Below are positions 30,394 through 39,367 of a stretch of 47,154 bases of DNA, piece by piece (the first letter of the stretch is position 1; each line of letters starts with the position of its first letter). The position numbers and the translations under genes were made by a program. A model generated the notes under the pieces. The model was given only the letters and a program-made list of their open reading frames with translations, was not told the origin of the DNA and made no database searches. Source of the stretch: Gammaproteobacteria bacterium (GTDB lineage Bacteria; Pseudomonadota; Gammaproteobacteria; SZUA-229); assembly GCA_029881275.1 (NCBI GenBank), contig JAOUMX010000005.1:1-47154 (forward strand), in the 5' to 3' direction.

Positions 30394-31752
30394 TCAGGCG
30401 CTAAGACGTTTTTTTTCAGAATCTGCCAGAGAGACAAACTCGCCCTGTAAAGAATTTGGCAAGGCTTTGGTAATTCGCACATCTACAAAACAACCGATTA
30501 AACGTGGGTTACCTTCAAAATTCACCACACGATTATTTTCTGTACGTCCTGCCATCTGATTTTCGTCTTTACGTGAAGGCCGTTCTACCAGAATCCGCTG
30601 CACAGTTCCAACCATGGCTTCACTGATTGCCTGCGCCTGCTCATTAATTCGCTGCTGCAAACGCGCAAGACGGTCCTTCTTAATTTGCAAATCAATAGCA
30701 TCTTCCAGCGAAGCTGCCGGTGTACCCGGGCGTGCGCTATAGATAAAACTAAATGAATGATCAAAACCTATCTCATCTATCAGTTTCATAGTCTGTTCAA
30801 AATCATGATCTGTTTCACCCGGGAAGCCGACAATAAAATCAGATGAAAGAGTAATATCAGGACGCGCCTTACGTAACTTACGAATTTTAGATTTATATTC
30901 TGCTGCCATGTGACCACGTTTCATGGCCGCCAGAATCCTGTCGGAACCACTTTGCACGGGCAAGTGCAAAAAGCTAACCAGTTCTGGAACTTCCGTATAG
31001 GCCTGAATCAAGGAATCAGAAAACTCAACCGGATGCGATGTAGTAAAGCGAATACGATCGATCCCCTGTACTGAGGCCACATAATGAATCAGCAGGGCCA
31101 GATCAGCAATCTCACCATCATCCATTTCACCCCGGTAGGCATTTACATTCTGACCCAGCAGGTTAATTTCCCGAACCCCCTGTTCAGCCAGTTGCGCAAC
31201 TTCTGCCAGCACATCATCAAAGGGACGTGAAATTTCCTCTCCACGGGTATAGGGCACAACACAAAAAGTGCAGTATTTACTGCAGCCTTCCATAATGGAA
31301 ACAAAAGCAGTAGGGCCATCGGCTCTGGGGGCAGGAAGATTATCGAATTTTTCTATTTCGGGAAAAGAAATATCAACCACAGAGGCATGTTGCTGTTCGA
31401 CCTGCTTCAGCATGTCAGGCAGACGATGAATGGTTTGCGGGCCAAAGACCATATCCACATAAGGTGCTCTCTGACGAATCGCCTCACCCTCCTGGGAAGC
31501 CACACAACCGCCCACACCAATCACCAGACCTGGCCGGGTTTGCTTCCAGTTCTTCCATTTGCCCAGCAGGGAAAAGACTTTTTCCTGGGCTTTTTCACGA
31601 ATAGAACAGGTATTTAATAAAAGAATATCCGCCTCTTCAGGCGTTGAGACCTGAACCAGATCATGTGAATCTGCCAGCACATCCTGCATTTTGGCTGAAT
31701 CATACTCATTCATCTGGCAACCAAAGGTTTTGATATAAAGCTTACGAGCCAT
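30394..31752 (-). CDS. miaB: tRNA-2-methylthio-N6-dimethylallyladenosine synthase
   Basis: MiaB is a radical-SAM methylthiotransferase that modifies A37 of tRNAs reading U-starting codons. Of 452 aa, the N-terminal UPF0004 domain carries three cluster cysteines ([29 protein letters not shown]). The radical-SAM CxxxCxxC lies in [18 protein letters not shown], and a C-terminal TRAM domain ends the protein. It leads the ybeZ-ybeY-ybeX-lnt operon. Confidence 0.98.
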   Translation of the reverse strand: MARKLYIKTFGCQMNEYDSAKMQDVLADSHDLVQVSTPEEADILLLNTCSIREKAQEKVFSLLGKWKNWKQTRPGLVIGVGGCVASQEGEAIRQRAPYVDMVFGPQTIHRLPDMLKQVEQQHASVVDISFPEIEKFDNLPAPRADGPTAFVSIMEGCSKYCTFCVVPYTRGEEISRPFDDVLAEVAQLAEQGVREINLLGQNVNAYRGEMDDGEIADLALLIHYVASVQGIDRIRFTTSHPVEFSDSLIQAYTEVPELVSFLHLPVQSGSDRILAAMKRGHMAAEYKSKIRKLRKARPDITLSSDFIVGFPGETDHDFEQTMKLIDEIGFDHSFSFIYSARPGTPAASLEDAIDLQIKKDRLARLQQRINEQAQAISEAMVGTVQRILVERPSRKDENQMAGRTENNRVVNFEGNPRLIGCFVDVRITKALPNSLQGEFVSLADSEKKRLSA

Positions 31753-31860
31753 TTAGACCTGATAATAATTGCTAAATCGACTGCCAAGATTATCACAAAA
31801 CAGGCCAAAGCTCATTATATTAGACCGCCACTGAAATACCCGGCAGCTGCCATCTCCGGC

Positions 31861-32130
31861 TTAGGGCTCTACCTGAGAATGGCAAAGCTGACGTTCTTCC
31901 AGCACCCGGACAACTGCTGCCCTGAAATACTCAAACTCATCAACCTTAAAATCAAAAAAATACAAGGAAGATGGATCCAGTTTCCTGGCTCGTGCAATCA
32001 TATCAGCGTAATTAATGTGTCCACCGGCAACAAGATCCTGAATGGTTTTCTCTATCAGATCCGACTGATACTTTCTACACTTGGCAATTTCTACTTCTGA
32101 CTGCACGATATTAAAAAGTTCTTTTTTCAT
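31861..32130 (-). CDS. Hypothetical 89-aa protein
   Basis: An 89-aa soluble, helical protein I do not recognise. The ribosome-binding site is good (AAGGGA, 8 bases before ATG). The sequence alternates charged and hydrophobic residues, with a central hydrophobic/aromatic patch (SSLYFFDFKVDEFEYF) and two cysteines. It follows a possible 26-codon ORF on the same strand and sits 108 bp upstream of miaB in the direction of transcription. No function is suggested. Confidence 0.6.
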   Translation of the reverse strand: MKKELFNIVQSEVEIAKCRKYQSDLIEKTIQDLVAGGHINYADMIARARKLDPSSLYFFDFKVDEFEYFRAAVVRVLEERQLCHSQVEP

Positions 32131-32139
32131 AATTATCCC

Positions 32140-32220
32140 TTACAACTCTTTCTTCTTGTAGCGAAAAAGCTCACAAGCCCTGACAAGATCACGCTCCATG
32201 TCATCCATCAAAATTTCCAT
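32140..32220 (-). CDS. Possible 26-aa ORF upstream of the hypothetical gene
   Basis: An ATG-to-TAA frame of 26 codons (starts MEILMDDMERDLVRACELFR, then KKKEL) with GGG 7 bases before ATG. It ends 9 bases before the ATG of the 89-aa gene, and its last codons contain that gene's Shine-Dalgarno. The peptide would be an amphipathic helix. It may be a short translated leader coupled to the next gene, a remnant, or chance. Confidence 0.3.
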   Translation of the reverse strand: MEILMDDMERDLVRACELFRYKKKEL

Positions 32221-32322
32221 AACAGCCCAAAGGCCTTAACATAATAAAGCAAATATCTACTAAAGTAATTTTCAGTTATAAACAAAAAAATTTCATGTTT
32301 TCTATTCTAGAAACATATCAAT

Positions 32323-33285
32323 TTATTTAACGTGAACAGATTCAATAAAATGCTGCTTATTAAGATTCAGTACAATATCAGCTCTTGAAGGCATTTCATC
32401 CAGTGTGGCTCGTGTAATACGTTCATAATGCATCACAAACCGTTCCAGCTCTGTTTTTCCCATAACTTTATTATTCTCTGCTGATAGCCCAGACGATAAT
32501 GATCTTAATTTACTTTCCTGTAAATTTCGCCACTCTATGACACTGCCAAAATCTGGCGCTCGTAACATGATCAGAATATCAATCAAAGAAAACAAATCAC
32601 GGTATATCCCTTTAAGCTGATTGTTCGCAAAACTACGCCAGATCATAGCAGGGTCTTCTGTACGCTCAAGTTCATTTACCGGTATTTGTAACTCATCTTC
32701 TGTCTGTGCCTGAGACCCGACACACCAGCCTTCAAAAATAACAATATCCACTGCTTCTTGCTGAATATGCCAACATTTTTCAGAAACTCTATCATCGACA
32801 GCCTTATCAAAAGCAGGCACAGCAATACCCTTTTCTCCTGTCTTTAATCGACTGAACAACTGAATACCTGAAAGCACATCATGGGTACCCGGAACACCTC
32901 GTGTTATGAAGAGCGGATGCACAGTTTTTGACATCAACAGCCGTTGTTCTCTGGTTTTGTATAAATCATCGATCGACAAACTCAGTACAGACTTATTAAA
33001 TCCCTTCTCAAGTATCAGAGCAATTACTTTTGCCAGCGTTGATTTACCGGATCCCTGAGCACCATTAAGCCCGACGATGACTGGTTTATTGTTATAACAG
33101 TGAGCCAGCCAGGCAGATAACGGCAAAAAAACTTCTTCGAAACTACGCTCCATCTCTGAAGAAAACTGAATTGCTTCTTTCTGTAACAATTTCTTAAACA
33201 CTGGCAGTATTGATTGTTTTAACTGCTGTTTATCTGCTTCAGATAAAAACGTTAACTGGTCAGGCCATAATCCGGATTCATTCAT
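32323..33285 (-). CDS. D-glycerate 3-kinase-like P-loop kinase
   Basis: A 320-aa kinase with a Walker A GAQGSGKST (residues 75-83), then SLSIDDLYKTREQR, HPLFITRGVPGTHD and FEGWCVG, the set seen in GLYK-type D-glycerate 3-kinases and YggC/YLR-type relatives. Glycerate 3-kinase makes 3-phosphoglycerate from glycerate. The N-terminal 60 residues are a helical extension also seen in relatives. It stands alone between an unknown gene and nhaD, so context gives no pathway. A different small-molecule substrate cannot be excluded. Confidence 0.8.
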   Translation of the reverse strand: MNESGLWPDQLTFLSEADKQQLKQSILPVFKKLLQKEAIQFSSEMERSFEEVFLPLSAWLAHCYNNKPVIVGLNGAQGSGKSTLAKVIALILEKGFNKSVLSLSIDDLYKTREQRLLMSKTVHPLFITRGVPGTHDVLSGIQLFSRLKTGEKGIAVPAFDKAVDDRVSEKCWHIQQEAVDIVIFEGWCVGSQAQTEDELQIPVNELERTEDPAMIWRSFANNQLKGIYRDLFSLIDILIMLRAPDFGSVIEWRNLQESKLRSLSSGLSAENNKVMGKTELERFVMHYERITRATLDEMPSRADIVLNLNKQHFIESVHVK

Positions 33286-33567
33286 AGATTAGTTCTCATA
33301 AAGCAGAAACTTATGTTTATTTTAAACACATGCAAATGATTAAAGTCACACATTATAAAACTCATAACCTCCATGAGTGCACGTATCATCTGGTCACTTA
33401 CTGTTTATCCGCTGATCGCCAACTGCTTAAATGACAGGCGGGTTAGACACTTCACAAAGACGCTAAAAATCCACGTGTGAAGCAATGAATAATCTTTTAT
33501 ATGATAGAAGGATACAACAGACAACAAACATCGCCAGGCAGAAAACTATCTACCTGGCGATGTTTGA
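33286..33567. other. Intergenic region between kinase gene and nhaD
   Basis: A 282-bp non-coding stretch. It contains the promoter side of the kinase gene near 33286-33360 and the nhaD terminator hairpin at 33525-33566. I see no ORF, RNA gene or mobile-element end in between. Confidence 0.6.
33525..33566 (-). terminator. Hairpin terminator after nhaD
   Basis: Perfect 14-bp arms (33525-33538 and 33553-33566) around a 14-base loop; the core is ATCGCCAGG against CCTGGCGAT. It begins one base beyond the nhaD stop codon. In the minus direction the stem is followed by TTGTCTGTTG, a modest U-rich tail, so it probably ends nhaD transcription. Confidence 0.7.
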
Positions 33568-34995
33568 CTAAAACAGATGGCTATTTAGCCACATATGAAC
33601 AGCAATACTGGCCATATAACCGATAGCAATAGCTGGCATCCATTTAAGATGAGAGAAAAAGGTGTATTGACCGCGTGCCTGCCCCATCAGCGCAACACCC
33701 GCCGCAGAACCAATCGACAACAATGAACCACCAACACCTGCGGTCAGGGTCACCAGCAACCACTGTCCTAATGACATATCAGGGTTCATGGTTAATACCG
33801 CGAACATAACCGGTATGTTATCCACAATAGCGGATAAGACACCAACAGCAATATTAGCGCTGGTTGCGCCCCACTGGTTATACATCAACTCTGATGCCAT
33901 ACCCAGATATCCGAGGAAGCCAAGACCACCAACACATAGCACAACACCGTAGAAAAATAGTAAGGTATCCCACTCTGCACGAGCAATTTTACTGAAAATA
34001 TCAAACGGCACCGGATCACCCATCTGCTCTTCATGCTCCTGATTATGGTTAGCGATTTCACGACACTTATGCGGTGTTTTCTTCAGATAATAACCAAATA
34101 ACTGCAAGTAACCCAGACCGGTTAACATACCAATAACCGGCGGTAAGCCAAGGAAGTTATGGTAAGAAACAGCGGTAATAATGGTTAACAGGAATAGTGC
34201 CAGAACACGTTTTGCACCACGTTTCATAAATACCTGTTCATCGTTGGCATCGGGCTGTTCATCTGGTATCGCGAAATGCATCATCAACCCAGGCACCACA
34301 AAATTCACCAACGAAGGAATAAACAGGTCAAAGAAGGCCCAGAAATCGACAACACCTTTCTGCCACACCATCAGGGTTGTGATATCACCAAAGGGGCTAA
34401 AAGCACCTCCGGCATTAGCACCAATAACAATATTGACACAGGCCAAACTAACAAAACGTGTATTAGTGCCGCCTACGGATAATACAACAGCACACATTAG
34501 CAACGCTGTAGTCAGGTTATCGGCAATGGGCGAAATGAAAAATGCCAGAAAACCGGTTAACCAGAAAAGCTTTCTGAAACCAAAACCTTTCTTAATCAAC
34601 CATGCCCGAAGCGCATCAAATACCTGACGCTCATCCATGGCATTAATATACGTCATGGCAACCAGCAGGAATAACATTAACTCGGCATATTCCAGCAGAT
34701 TATGACGCACCGCATGCTCTGCCAGTTCTGACATGCCGTGATTCATGTAAACCACACCAATCATTGCCCAGATAACACCGGCTGCAATTATAACGGGTTT
34801 AGATTTACGCAAATGCGTAAATTCTTCTGCCATCACCAGTGCATAAGCCAGAATAAAAATAGCAATCGCAGCATAACCAACACCACTCTGGGTAAGGTCC
34901 ATTATTTCATGCCCTGTCTCAGCGATACTGGTTAGCGGAAACAGTAACAGTGATAGCAGGATTAACAGTTTATTGTTGTTTTTAAATATATTCAT
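33568..34995 (-). CDS. nhaD: Na+/H+ antiporter NhaD
   Basis: A sodium-proton antiporter of the NhaD/ion-transporter superfamily. I start at the ATG at 34995, which has GAG at good spacing; a GTG two codons upstream is possible. The 475-aa protein opens with a hydrophobic leader (about 7-25), then a dozen membrane helices. Family motifs include ISPIADNLTTALLMCAVV, GANAGGAFSPFGDITTLMVW and SAIVDNIPVMFAV, with acidic residues inside helices fitting the ion site. NhaD suits marine or halo/alkaliphilic life. Its upstream region carries a decayed reading frame rather than a partner gene. Confidence 0.95.
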   Translation of the reverse strand: MNIFKNNNKLLILLSLLLFPLTSIAETGHEIMDLTQSGVGYAAIAIFILAYALVMAEEFTHLRKSKPVIIAAGVIWAMIGVVYMNHGMSELAEHAVRHNLLEYAELMLFLLVAMTYINAMDERQVFDALRAWLIKKGFGFRKLFWLTGFLAFFISPIADNLTTALLMCAVVLSVGGTNTRFVSLACVNIVIGANAGGAFSPFGDITTLMVWQKGVVDFWAFFDLFIPSLVNFVVPGLMMHFAIPDEQPDANDEQVFMKRGAKRVLALFLLTIITAVSYHNFLGLPPVIGMLTGLGYLQLFGYYLKKTPHKCREIANHNQEHEEQMGDPVPFDIFSKIARAEWDTLLFFYGVVLCVGGLGFLGYLGMASELMYNQWGATSANIAVGVLSAIVDNIPVMFAVLTMNPDMSLGQWLLVTLTAGVGGSLLSIGSAAGVALMGQARGQYTFFSHLKWMPAIAIGYMASIAVHMWLNSHLF

Positions 34996-35011
34996 GTTCA
35001 CTCAATCTTTT

Positions 35012-35119
35012 TTAGAAAATCAAATTTATCATTAAAGTCGTCACCACCAGAAACAGCACCGTCATGATACCACCCGCGCACATAAAATCAGGCACACGAA
35101 TAACCAGCCGGTCCCAAAT
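35012..35119 (-). pseudogene. Possible 3' remnant of a membrane permease gene
   Basis: On the minus strand a 35-codon frame ends in TAA 16 bases before the nhaD ATG and reads WDRLVIRVPDFMCAGGIMTV followed by a hydrophobic helix ending NLIF. This looks like the last transmembrane helix of a DASS/SLC13-type permease (the DFxxAGGxMTxLF pattern is my recollection of such C-termini). TAA and TGA stops lie directly upstream in this frame, while another frame is open for about 50 codons to the right. A gene decayed by stops and frameshifts would explain it. Chance is possible. Confidence 0.35.
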
Positions 35120-35309
35120 TTATCACACACACCCTGGAAATAGCCCACTGAAAACAGCGGACAGGCTTCAAATACAGACTGTTGTCCGGCTCCATAAACG
35201 GTGCCAGCAATGTCGTCAAACCTGACTACCCTAATACTGATTGCTTTAAAGTCAACCTGCCCATCTGTGCAACAACCATTTATTCATCAGCTAAAGCAAT
35301 CAAATCTCC

Positions 35310-35335
35310 TTAAAAATATAAAATGATATTTTTAA
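35310..35335. repeat. AT-rich palindrome downstream of glmS
   Basis: TTAAAAATAT (35310-35319) and ATATTTTTAA (35326-35335) are perfect 10-bp arms with a 6-base loop, 14 bases past the glmS hairpin. Read on either strand it ends in a T-run, so it could assist termination or serve as a regulator-binding site before nhaD. Confidence 0.5.
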
Positions 35336-35348
35336 ATTTCGATTACTC

Positions 35349-35378
35349 ATTAATCCCTGAATTCAAACAGGGATTAAT
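35349..35378 (-). terminator. Hairpin terminator after glmS
   Basis: Perfect 11-bp arms ATTAATCCCTG (35349-35359) and CAGGGATTAAT (35368-35378) with an 8-base loop, about 110 bases downstream of the glmS stop. The U-tract is weak, but a second AT-rich palindrome follows at once. Confidence 0.55.
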
Positions 35379-35486
35379 ACACCCGATCAAAACCCCAAAT
35401 AATAGTTTCTGAATATCTTATCCAACACCTCTGATGACCAGGGCGATAAGAAAATACTATCTAAATAATAAAATTACACAGGCTAA

Positions 35487-37316
35487 TTATTCTACTGTTA
35501 CTGACTTGGCCAGATTTCGCGGCTGATCCACATCGGTACCTTTTCGCACCGCCACATAATAAGAGAATAACTGCAAAGGTATTGCATACAGTATAGGTGC
35601 AACTTCAGGGTCTACAGCCGGTATTTTAATGACATGACAATTATTGCCCAGATCCGACATATTCAGTCGCTCATCGGCAAACACATAAACCTCGCCATTG
35701 CGTGCCAGCACTTCCTGTAAGTTAGACTTGAGTTTATCTTCCAGCCCATCTTTTGGCGCTACTGCAATAATCGGCATTTGCGGATCAACCAGTGCCAGAG
35801 GACCGTGTTTTAATTCACCCGCCGCATAGGCTTCAGCATGAATATAAGAAATTTCTTTTAGCTTTAACGCACCTTCCATGGCAATGGGGTATTGCACACC
35901 ACGACCCAGAAAAATTGAATTCAAGGTATCTTTAAAGTTTTCCGACCAGTTTTCAATTTCGTCACCCTGCAACACTTTATCAATCAGTGTCGGCAAATTT
36001 TTCAGGCCGGCAACAATAGCGTTCTCTTTTTCGCCTGACAAGCCGTGCCTGCGCCCCAGAGCCAGCGTTAATAACATCAGGCCGACAAGCTGAGTGGTGA
36101 ATGCCTTGGTTGAAGCAACACCAATTTCCGGACCCGCACGGGTCATTAATACCAGTTTTGATTCGCGCACCAGTGAGCTTTCCGGCACATTACAAATAGC
36201 CAGTGAATGTTCTGTTTTTTGCTGCAAACTACGCAGTGCCGCCAGTGTATCGGCAGTTTCACCCGATTGCGAAATAGTCACTACCAGTGTATCTGGATGA
36301 ACCACAGGATGACGGTAACGAAACTCACTGGCCACTTCAACATTACAGGGAATACCGGCCAGCGATTCCAGCCAGTAACGCGCCACCATACCGGCATGAT
36401 AGGATGTACCACAGGCAATAATCTGCACCTGCTTCACCTGGTCAAAAATAACGGCTGCATCTGCACCAAAAGCATTATCCAGCACTTTACCGTCATAAAC
36501 CCGACCTTCCATGGCTTCTAACAGCACACGCGGCTGCTCGTAAATTTCCTTCATCATGTAATGCCGGAATTCACCCCGACTCACTGCATCAACACTTAAT
36601 TCGGATGTACGCGTTTCCCGCTCAACGACCTTATCGTTTTTGTCATAAATCGTCAGAGAGCCTTTGGTAATATCGGCAATATCACCTTCTTCAAGAAAAA
36701 TAAAACGCTGCGTGACCGGTAGTAATGCCGCCACATCCGAAGCGATAAAGTATTCACCAAAGCCGACACCAATCACCAGCGGACTGCCACTGCGTGTTGC
36801 AATCAATCGCCCCGGCTCATCAGTACAGATAACCCCTAATGCGTACGCACCCTCAAAGTCCTGACTGGCTTTTTTAACTGCGTTTAAAAGATTGTCACCT
36901 TTAAGCCGATAAGACTGCACCTGGTGAGCAACCACTTCGGTATCGGTTTCAGAGGTAAAGACAAAACCCTGGTTTTTTTGCTGCTCTCTTAATTCAGTAT
37001 GATTTTCGATAATGCCATTATGAACGACAGCAACTGTCTTATTGCAGATATGCGGATGTGCATTGGGCTCAGAAGGCTGACCATGTGTTGCCCAACGCGT
37101 ATGAGCTATGCCCAGAAAGCCTTTAATGGGATGTTTATCCAGGGATTCAGCAAGATTCTCAACCTTGCCGACCTTGCGTTCCCTGTCAAGGCAATTGTCC
37201 TGATTTAATACAGCTATTCCAGCCGAATCATAACCACGATATTCCAGCCTGCGTAAGCCTTCTAATAAAATAGGCGTTACATTACGTTCTGCCACCGCAC
37301 CGACTATTCCACACAT
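35487..37316 (-). CDS. glmS: Glutamine-fructose-6-phosphate aminotransferase
   Basis: GlmS makes glucosamine-6-phosphate from fructose-6-phosphate and glutamine, the first step to UDP-GlcNAc for peptidoglycan and LPS. The 609-aa enzyme begins MCGIVGAVAERN with nucleophile Cys2. The class II glutaminase domain spans about 1-240 (LEYRGYDSAGIA, HTRWATHGQPSEPNAHPH). Two SIS domains follow (CGTSYHAG, SQSGETADT), and the C-terminus ends PRNLAKSVTVE. glmU is not beside it, unlike in many relatives. There is a decent ribosome-binding site (GATGAGAG). No glmS ribozyme-like leader is seen in the 67-bp gap to ssb. Confidence 0.98.
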   Translation of the reverse strand: MCGIVGAVAERNVTPILLEGLRRLEYRGYDSAGIAVLNQDNCLDRERKVGKVENLAESLDKHPIKGFLGIAHTRWATHGQPSEPNAHPHICNKTVAVVHNGIIENHTELREQQKNQGFVFTSETDTEVVAHQVQSYRLKGDNLLNAVKKASQDFEGAYALGVICTDEPGRLIATRSGSPLVIGVGFGEYFIASDVAALLPVTQRFIFLEEGDIADITKGSLTIYDKNDKVVERETRTSELSVDAVSRGEFRHYMMKEIYEQPRVLLEAMEGRVYDGKVLDNAFGADAAVIFDQVKQVQIIACGTSYHAGMVARYWLESLAGIPCNVEVASEFRYRHPVVHPDTLVVTISQSGETADTLAALRSLQQKTEHSLAICNVPESSLVRESKLVLMTRAGPEIGVASTKAFTTQLVGLMLLTLALGRRHGLSGEKENAIVAGLKNLPTLIDKVLQGDEIENWSENFKDTLNSIFLGRGVQYPIAMEGALKLKEISYIHAEAYAAGELKHGPLALVDPQMPIIAVAPKDGLEDKLKSNLQEVLARNGEVYVFADERLNMSDLGNNCHVIKIPAVDPEVAPILYAIPLQLFSYYVAVRKGTDVDQPRNLAKSVTVE

Positions 37317-37383
37317 ACTCTCATCCGATCGTTATCGTTATATCCAGAAATCTTTGTTTATCTTTTAAATTTTATATAATTTT

Positions 37384-37821
37384 TTAGAACGGGATGTCAT
37401 CATCAAAACCATCATCAGCCATGGCGGGTTCTGGTGCGGACTGGTTAGCATTTTGAGGTGCCTGAGAATAATCGCCACCACCCGAACGGCTGCCCAGCAT
37501 TTGCATTTCACTGGCAATAATTTTTGTTGTATAACGATCAGAACCATCCTTACCCTGCCACTTTTCAGTACGCAAGCTACCTTCGATATACACCTGCGAA
37601 CCTTTACGCAAATATTCACCGGCAATTTCAGCCAGACGACCAAAGAAAGTGACATTATGCCATTCGGTACGCTCCTGCTTCTGACCTGATGTTTTATCGG
37701 TCCACTGCTCACTGGTCGCCACCGCTATAGTGGTTACAGCTCCACCACTTGGCATATAACGAGTTTCAGGATCCTTGCCACAATTACCTACAATAATTAC
37801 TTTATTAACTCCGCGTGCCAT
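37384..37821 (-). CDS. ssb: Single-stranded DNA-binding protein
   Basis: SSB of 145 aa with the OB-fold ([20 protein letters not shown] at the start, [21 protein letters not shown] in the middle), a shortened Gln/Asn/Pro-rich linker and the canonical acidic tip ending DDDIPF that recruits partner proteins. It lies 29 bases downstream of the MFS gene, in the familiar uvrA/MFS/ssb neighbourhood. No LexA-like box is seen directly upstream. Confidence 0.97.
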   Translation of the reverse strand: MARGVNKVIIVGNCGKDPETRYMPSGGAVTTIAVATSEQWTDKTSGQKQERTEWHNVTFFGRLAEIAGEYLRKGSQVYIEGSLRTEKWQGKDGSDRYTTKIIASEMQMLGSRSGGGDYSQAPQNANQSAPEPAMADDGFDDDIPF

Positions 37822-37850
37822 TATCTGCCCTCACCTTATGTGTATTTAAC

Positions 37851-39230
37851 TTAATCTAATTTATTCACCGAATATTCAAGTAATTTTGCCTCATCCAGCG
37901 CATTCATCTCCACTTTCAAATAGGCAATACCCTCTTCTGGTACAACTGTGGCTTCAGCGACTCCCTGAACAGCAACCAGTTGTATAACCATCTGGTTAAC
38001 CTGATCTGGAGCTATTTTACCCACATTTAACAGATATGTACTGACATAACGTGGATTTTTCATACTGATTGCCAGTAATAACCAGATCATAAGACCCGCG
38101 GCACAGACCAGAAACACGCCCTCACTGCCCCAGTGCTGGTAACTATAACCACCTAGCGAGCCGCCGGCAAAAGCCCCGAGAAACTGGCTACTGGAATAGA
38201 CCCCCATGGCGGTACCTTTTCTATCCGCTGGTGACATTTTCGCCACCAGTGAAGGCAGACTGGCCTCCAGCAAATTAAAAGCGGTGAAATAAACCACCAG
38301 CACAACACCAATTTGCCAGACAGAATCGCCACCGATAAAAAGACCAAACTCTGCCAGAATCAGCGTTCCTATTGCACCCACAAATACCTGCTTCATGCGG
38401 CGTTTTTTCTCAGCCTTAATAATGAAGGGAATCATAAAAACCACGGACAACAGGAAAACAGGTAAATAAAGCTTCCAGTGTTCATCCACATGAAAATCAG
38501 CCTGATTTTGCAGCAAATGGGGAATCGCCATATAACTGGCCATGAGCACCGTATGCAGGGTAAAAATCCCAAAATCCAGTCTCAGCAACTGACTATCGGT
38601 CAACACCTTGCTAACCTGTGTCGGCATGGCCTGGGTATCCCGATGAAAAATACTATTTTCAGGATCCGGCACTAAAATAAACAAAATAAAAATGGATACC
38701 ACTCCGAGCACAGCCATCACCAGAAATAAGCCGGAAACACCTATATAACGATTCAACAGAGGCCCCAGCACCATAGCCAGCGCGAATGCAAAGCCAATAC
38801 TGACACCAATAAAACTCATCATCTTCAGACGATTTTCTTCACGGGATAAATCAGCTGCCAGTGCCATTAAAGCAGACGCTATAGCACCAGCACCCTGTAG
38901 TGCACGGCCAATAATAATAACGTAGAGATTCTCAGAACTGGCAGCCAGTAAACTACCCAGAATGAAAATCAGCAACCCGGCGGTAATCACCGGTTTGCGG
39001 CCAAATTTGTCCGACAAAATACCAAAAGGAATCTGAAACAGGCCCTGAGTAAGACCATAAATACCCAGTGCCAGACCGGCTAATAAGGGTGTGTAATCAG
39101 GCAGGCTTTCCGCATAAACCGCAAACACCGGTAAAATCATAAATAAACCCAGCATACGCACTGCATAGATCATGGCCAGTGAATACCCGGCCTGCATCTC
39201 CAGTTTGCTCCAGCTCTCTTTATGCTGCAT
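37851..39230 (-). CDS. MFS transporter, YajR-like with C-terminal YAM-type domain
   Basis: A 459-aa major facilitator with twelve predicted helices over about residues 15-390, and the MFS signature GILSDKFGRKPVITAG between helices 2 and 3. The last 70 residues (RYVSTYLLNVGKIAPDQVNQ, then GVAEATVVPEEGIAYLKVEM) form a ferredoxin-like cytoplasmic domain as in E. coli YajR (YAM domain). The transport substrate is unknown. The position between ssb and a divergent uvrA is conserved in many gammaproteobacteria. Confidence 0.88.
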   Translation of the reverse strand: MQHKESWSKLEMQAGYSLAMIYAVRMLGLFMILPVFAVYAESLPDYTPLLAGLALGIYGLTQGLFQIPFGILSDKFGRKPVITAGLLIFILGSLLAASSENLYVIIIGRALQGAGAIASALMALAADLSREENRLKMMSFIGVSIGFAFALAMVLGPLLNRYIGVSGLFLVMAVLGVVSIFILFILVPDPENSIFHRDTQAMPTQVSKVLTDSQLLRLDFGIFTLHTVLMASYMAIPHLLQNQADFHVDEHWKLYLPVFLLSVVFMIPFIIKAEKKRRMKQVFVGAIGTLILAEFGLFIGGDSVWQIGVVLVVYFTAFNLLEASLPSLVAKMSPADRKGTAMGVYSSSQFLGAFAGGSLGGYSYQHWGSEGVFLVCAAGLMIWLLLAISMKNPRYVSTYLLNVGKIAPDQVNQMVIQLVAVQGVAEATVVPEEGIAYLKVEMNALDEAKLLEYSVNKLD

Positions 39231-39313
39231 GAACTATATGACTCGTTTTCAATTGAAAGGCTGAATTCTACCCGAAACTTACTTTCACTGCTGTCTAAAT
39301 CGGCATAGCTTAT

Positions 39314-39341
39314 TTGAGTCCATTTAGTTATCCTTTACTGT
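39314..39341 (+). promoter_or_regulatory. Candidate uvrA promoter
   Basis: TTGAGT (39314-39319), a 16-base spacer and TACTGT (39336-39341) make a moderate sigma70-like pair; the -10 falls inside the LexA-like box, as expected for a repressed promoter. The divergent MFS promoter must lie between 39231 and about 39310. Confidence 0.4.
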
Positions 39342-39355
39342 TCACTTTTGCAGTA
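39336..39355. promoter_or_regulatory. LexA-like SOS box upstream of uvrA
   Basis: TACTG-N10-CAGTA, containing CTGT-N8-GCAG (39338-39353), departs from the gammaproteobacterial LexA consensus CTGT-N8-ACAG at one of eight fixed positions. The E. coli uvrA box is similarly imperfect. It lies 12 bases before the preferred uvrA start, so binding would block both promoter and start region. Confidence 0.7.
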
Positions 39356-39367
39356 GTTATTAACCTT

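Larger units (their letters stand above)
35015..35486. other. Non-coding gap between nhaD and glmS
   Basis: About 470 bp without an intact gene. From left to right it holds the possible permease remnant (35012-35119), about 190 bp with no clear content, an AT-rich palindrome (35310-35335) and the glmS terminator hairpin (35349-35378). The promoter of nhaD should also be here. Confidence 0.6.

Noticed and set aside
30357-30482. 42-residue N-terminal extension of YbeZ
   Set aside because: It lies largely in the end of miaB and does not match the family; the Met at 30356 aligns with E. coli.
31861-32220. Toxin-antitoxin pair
   Set aside because: Neither small product resembles a known toxin or antitoxin, and there is no operator-like repeat upstream.
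39314-39367. 18-residue N-terminal extension of UvrA
   Set aside because: It would translate the promoter and LexA-like box; UvrA homology begins at the Met pair at 39368.
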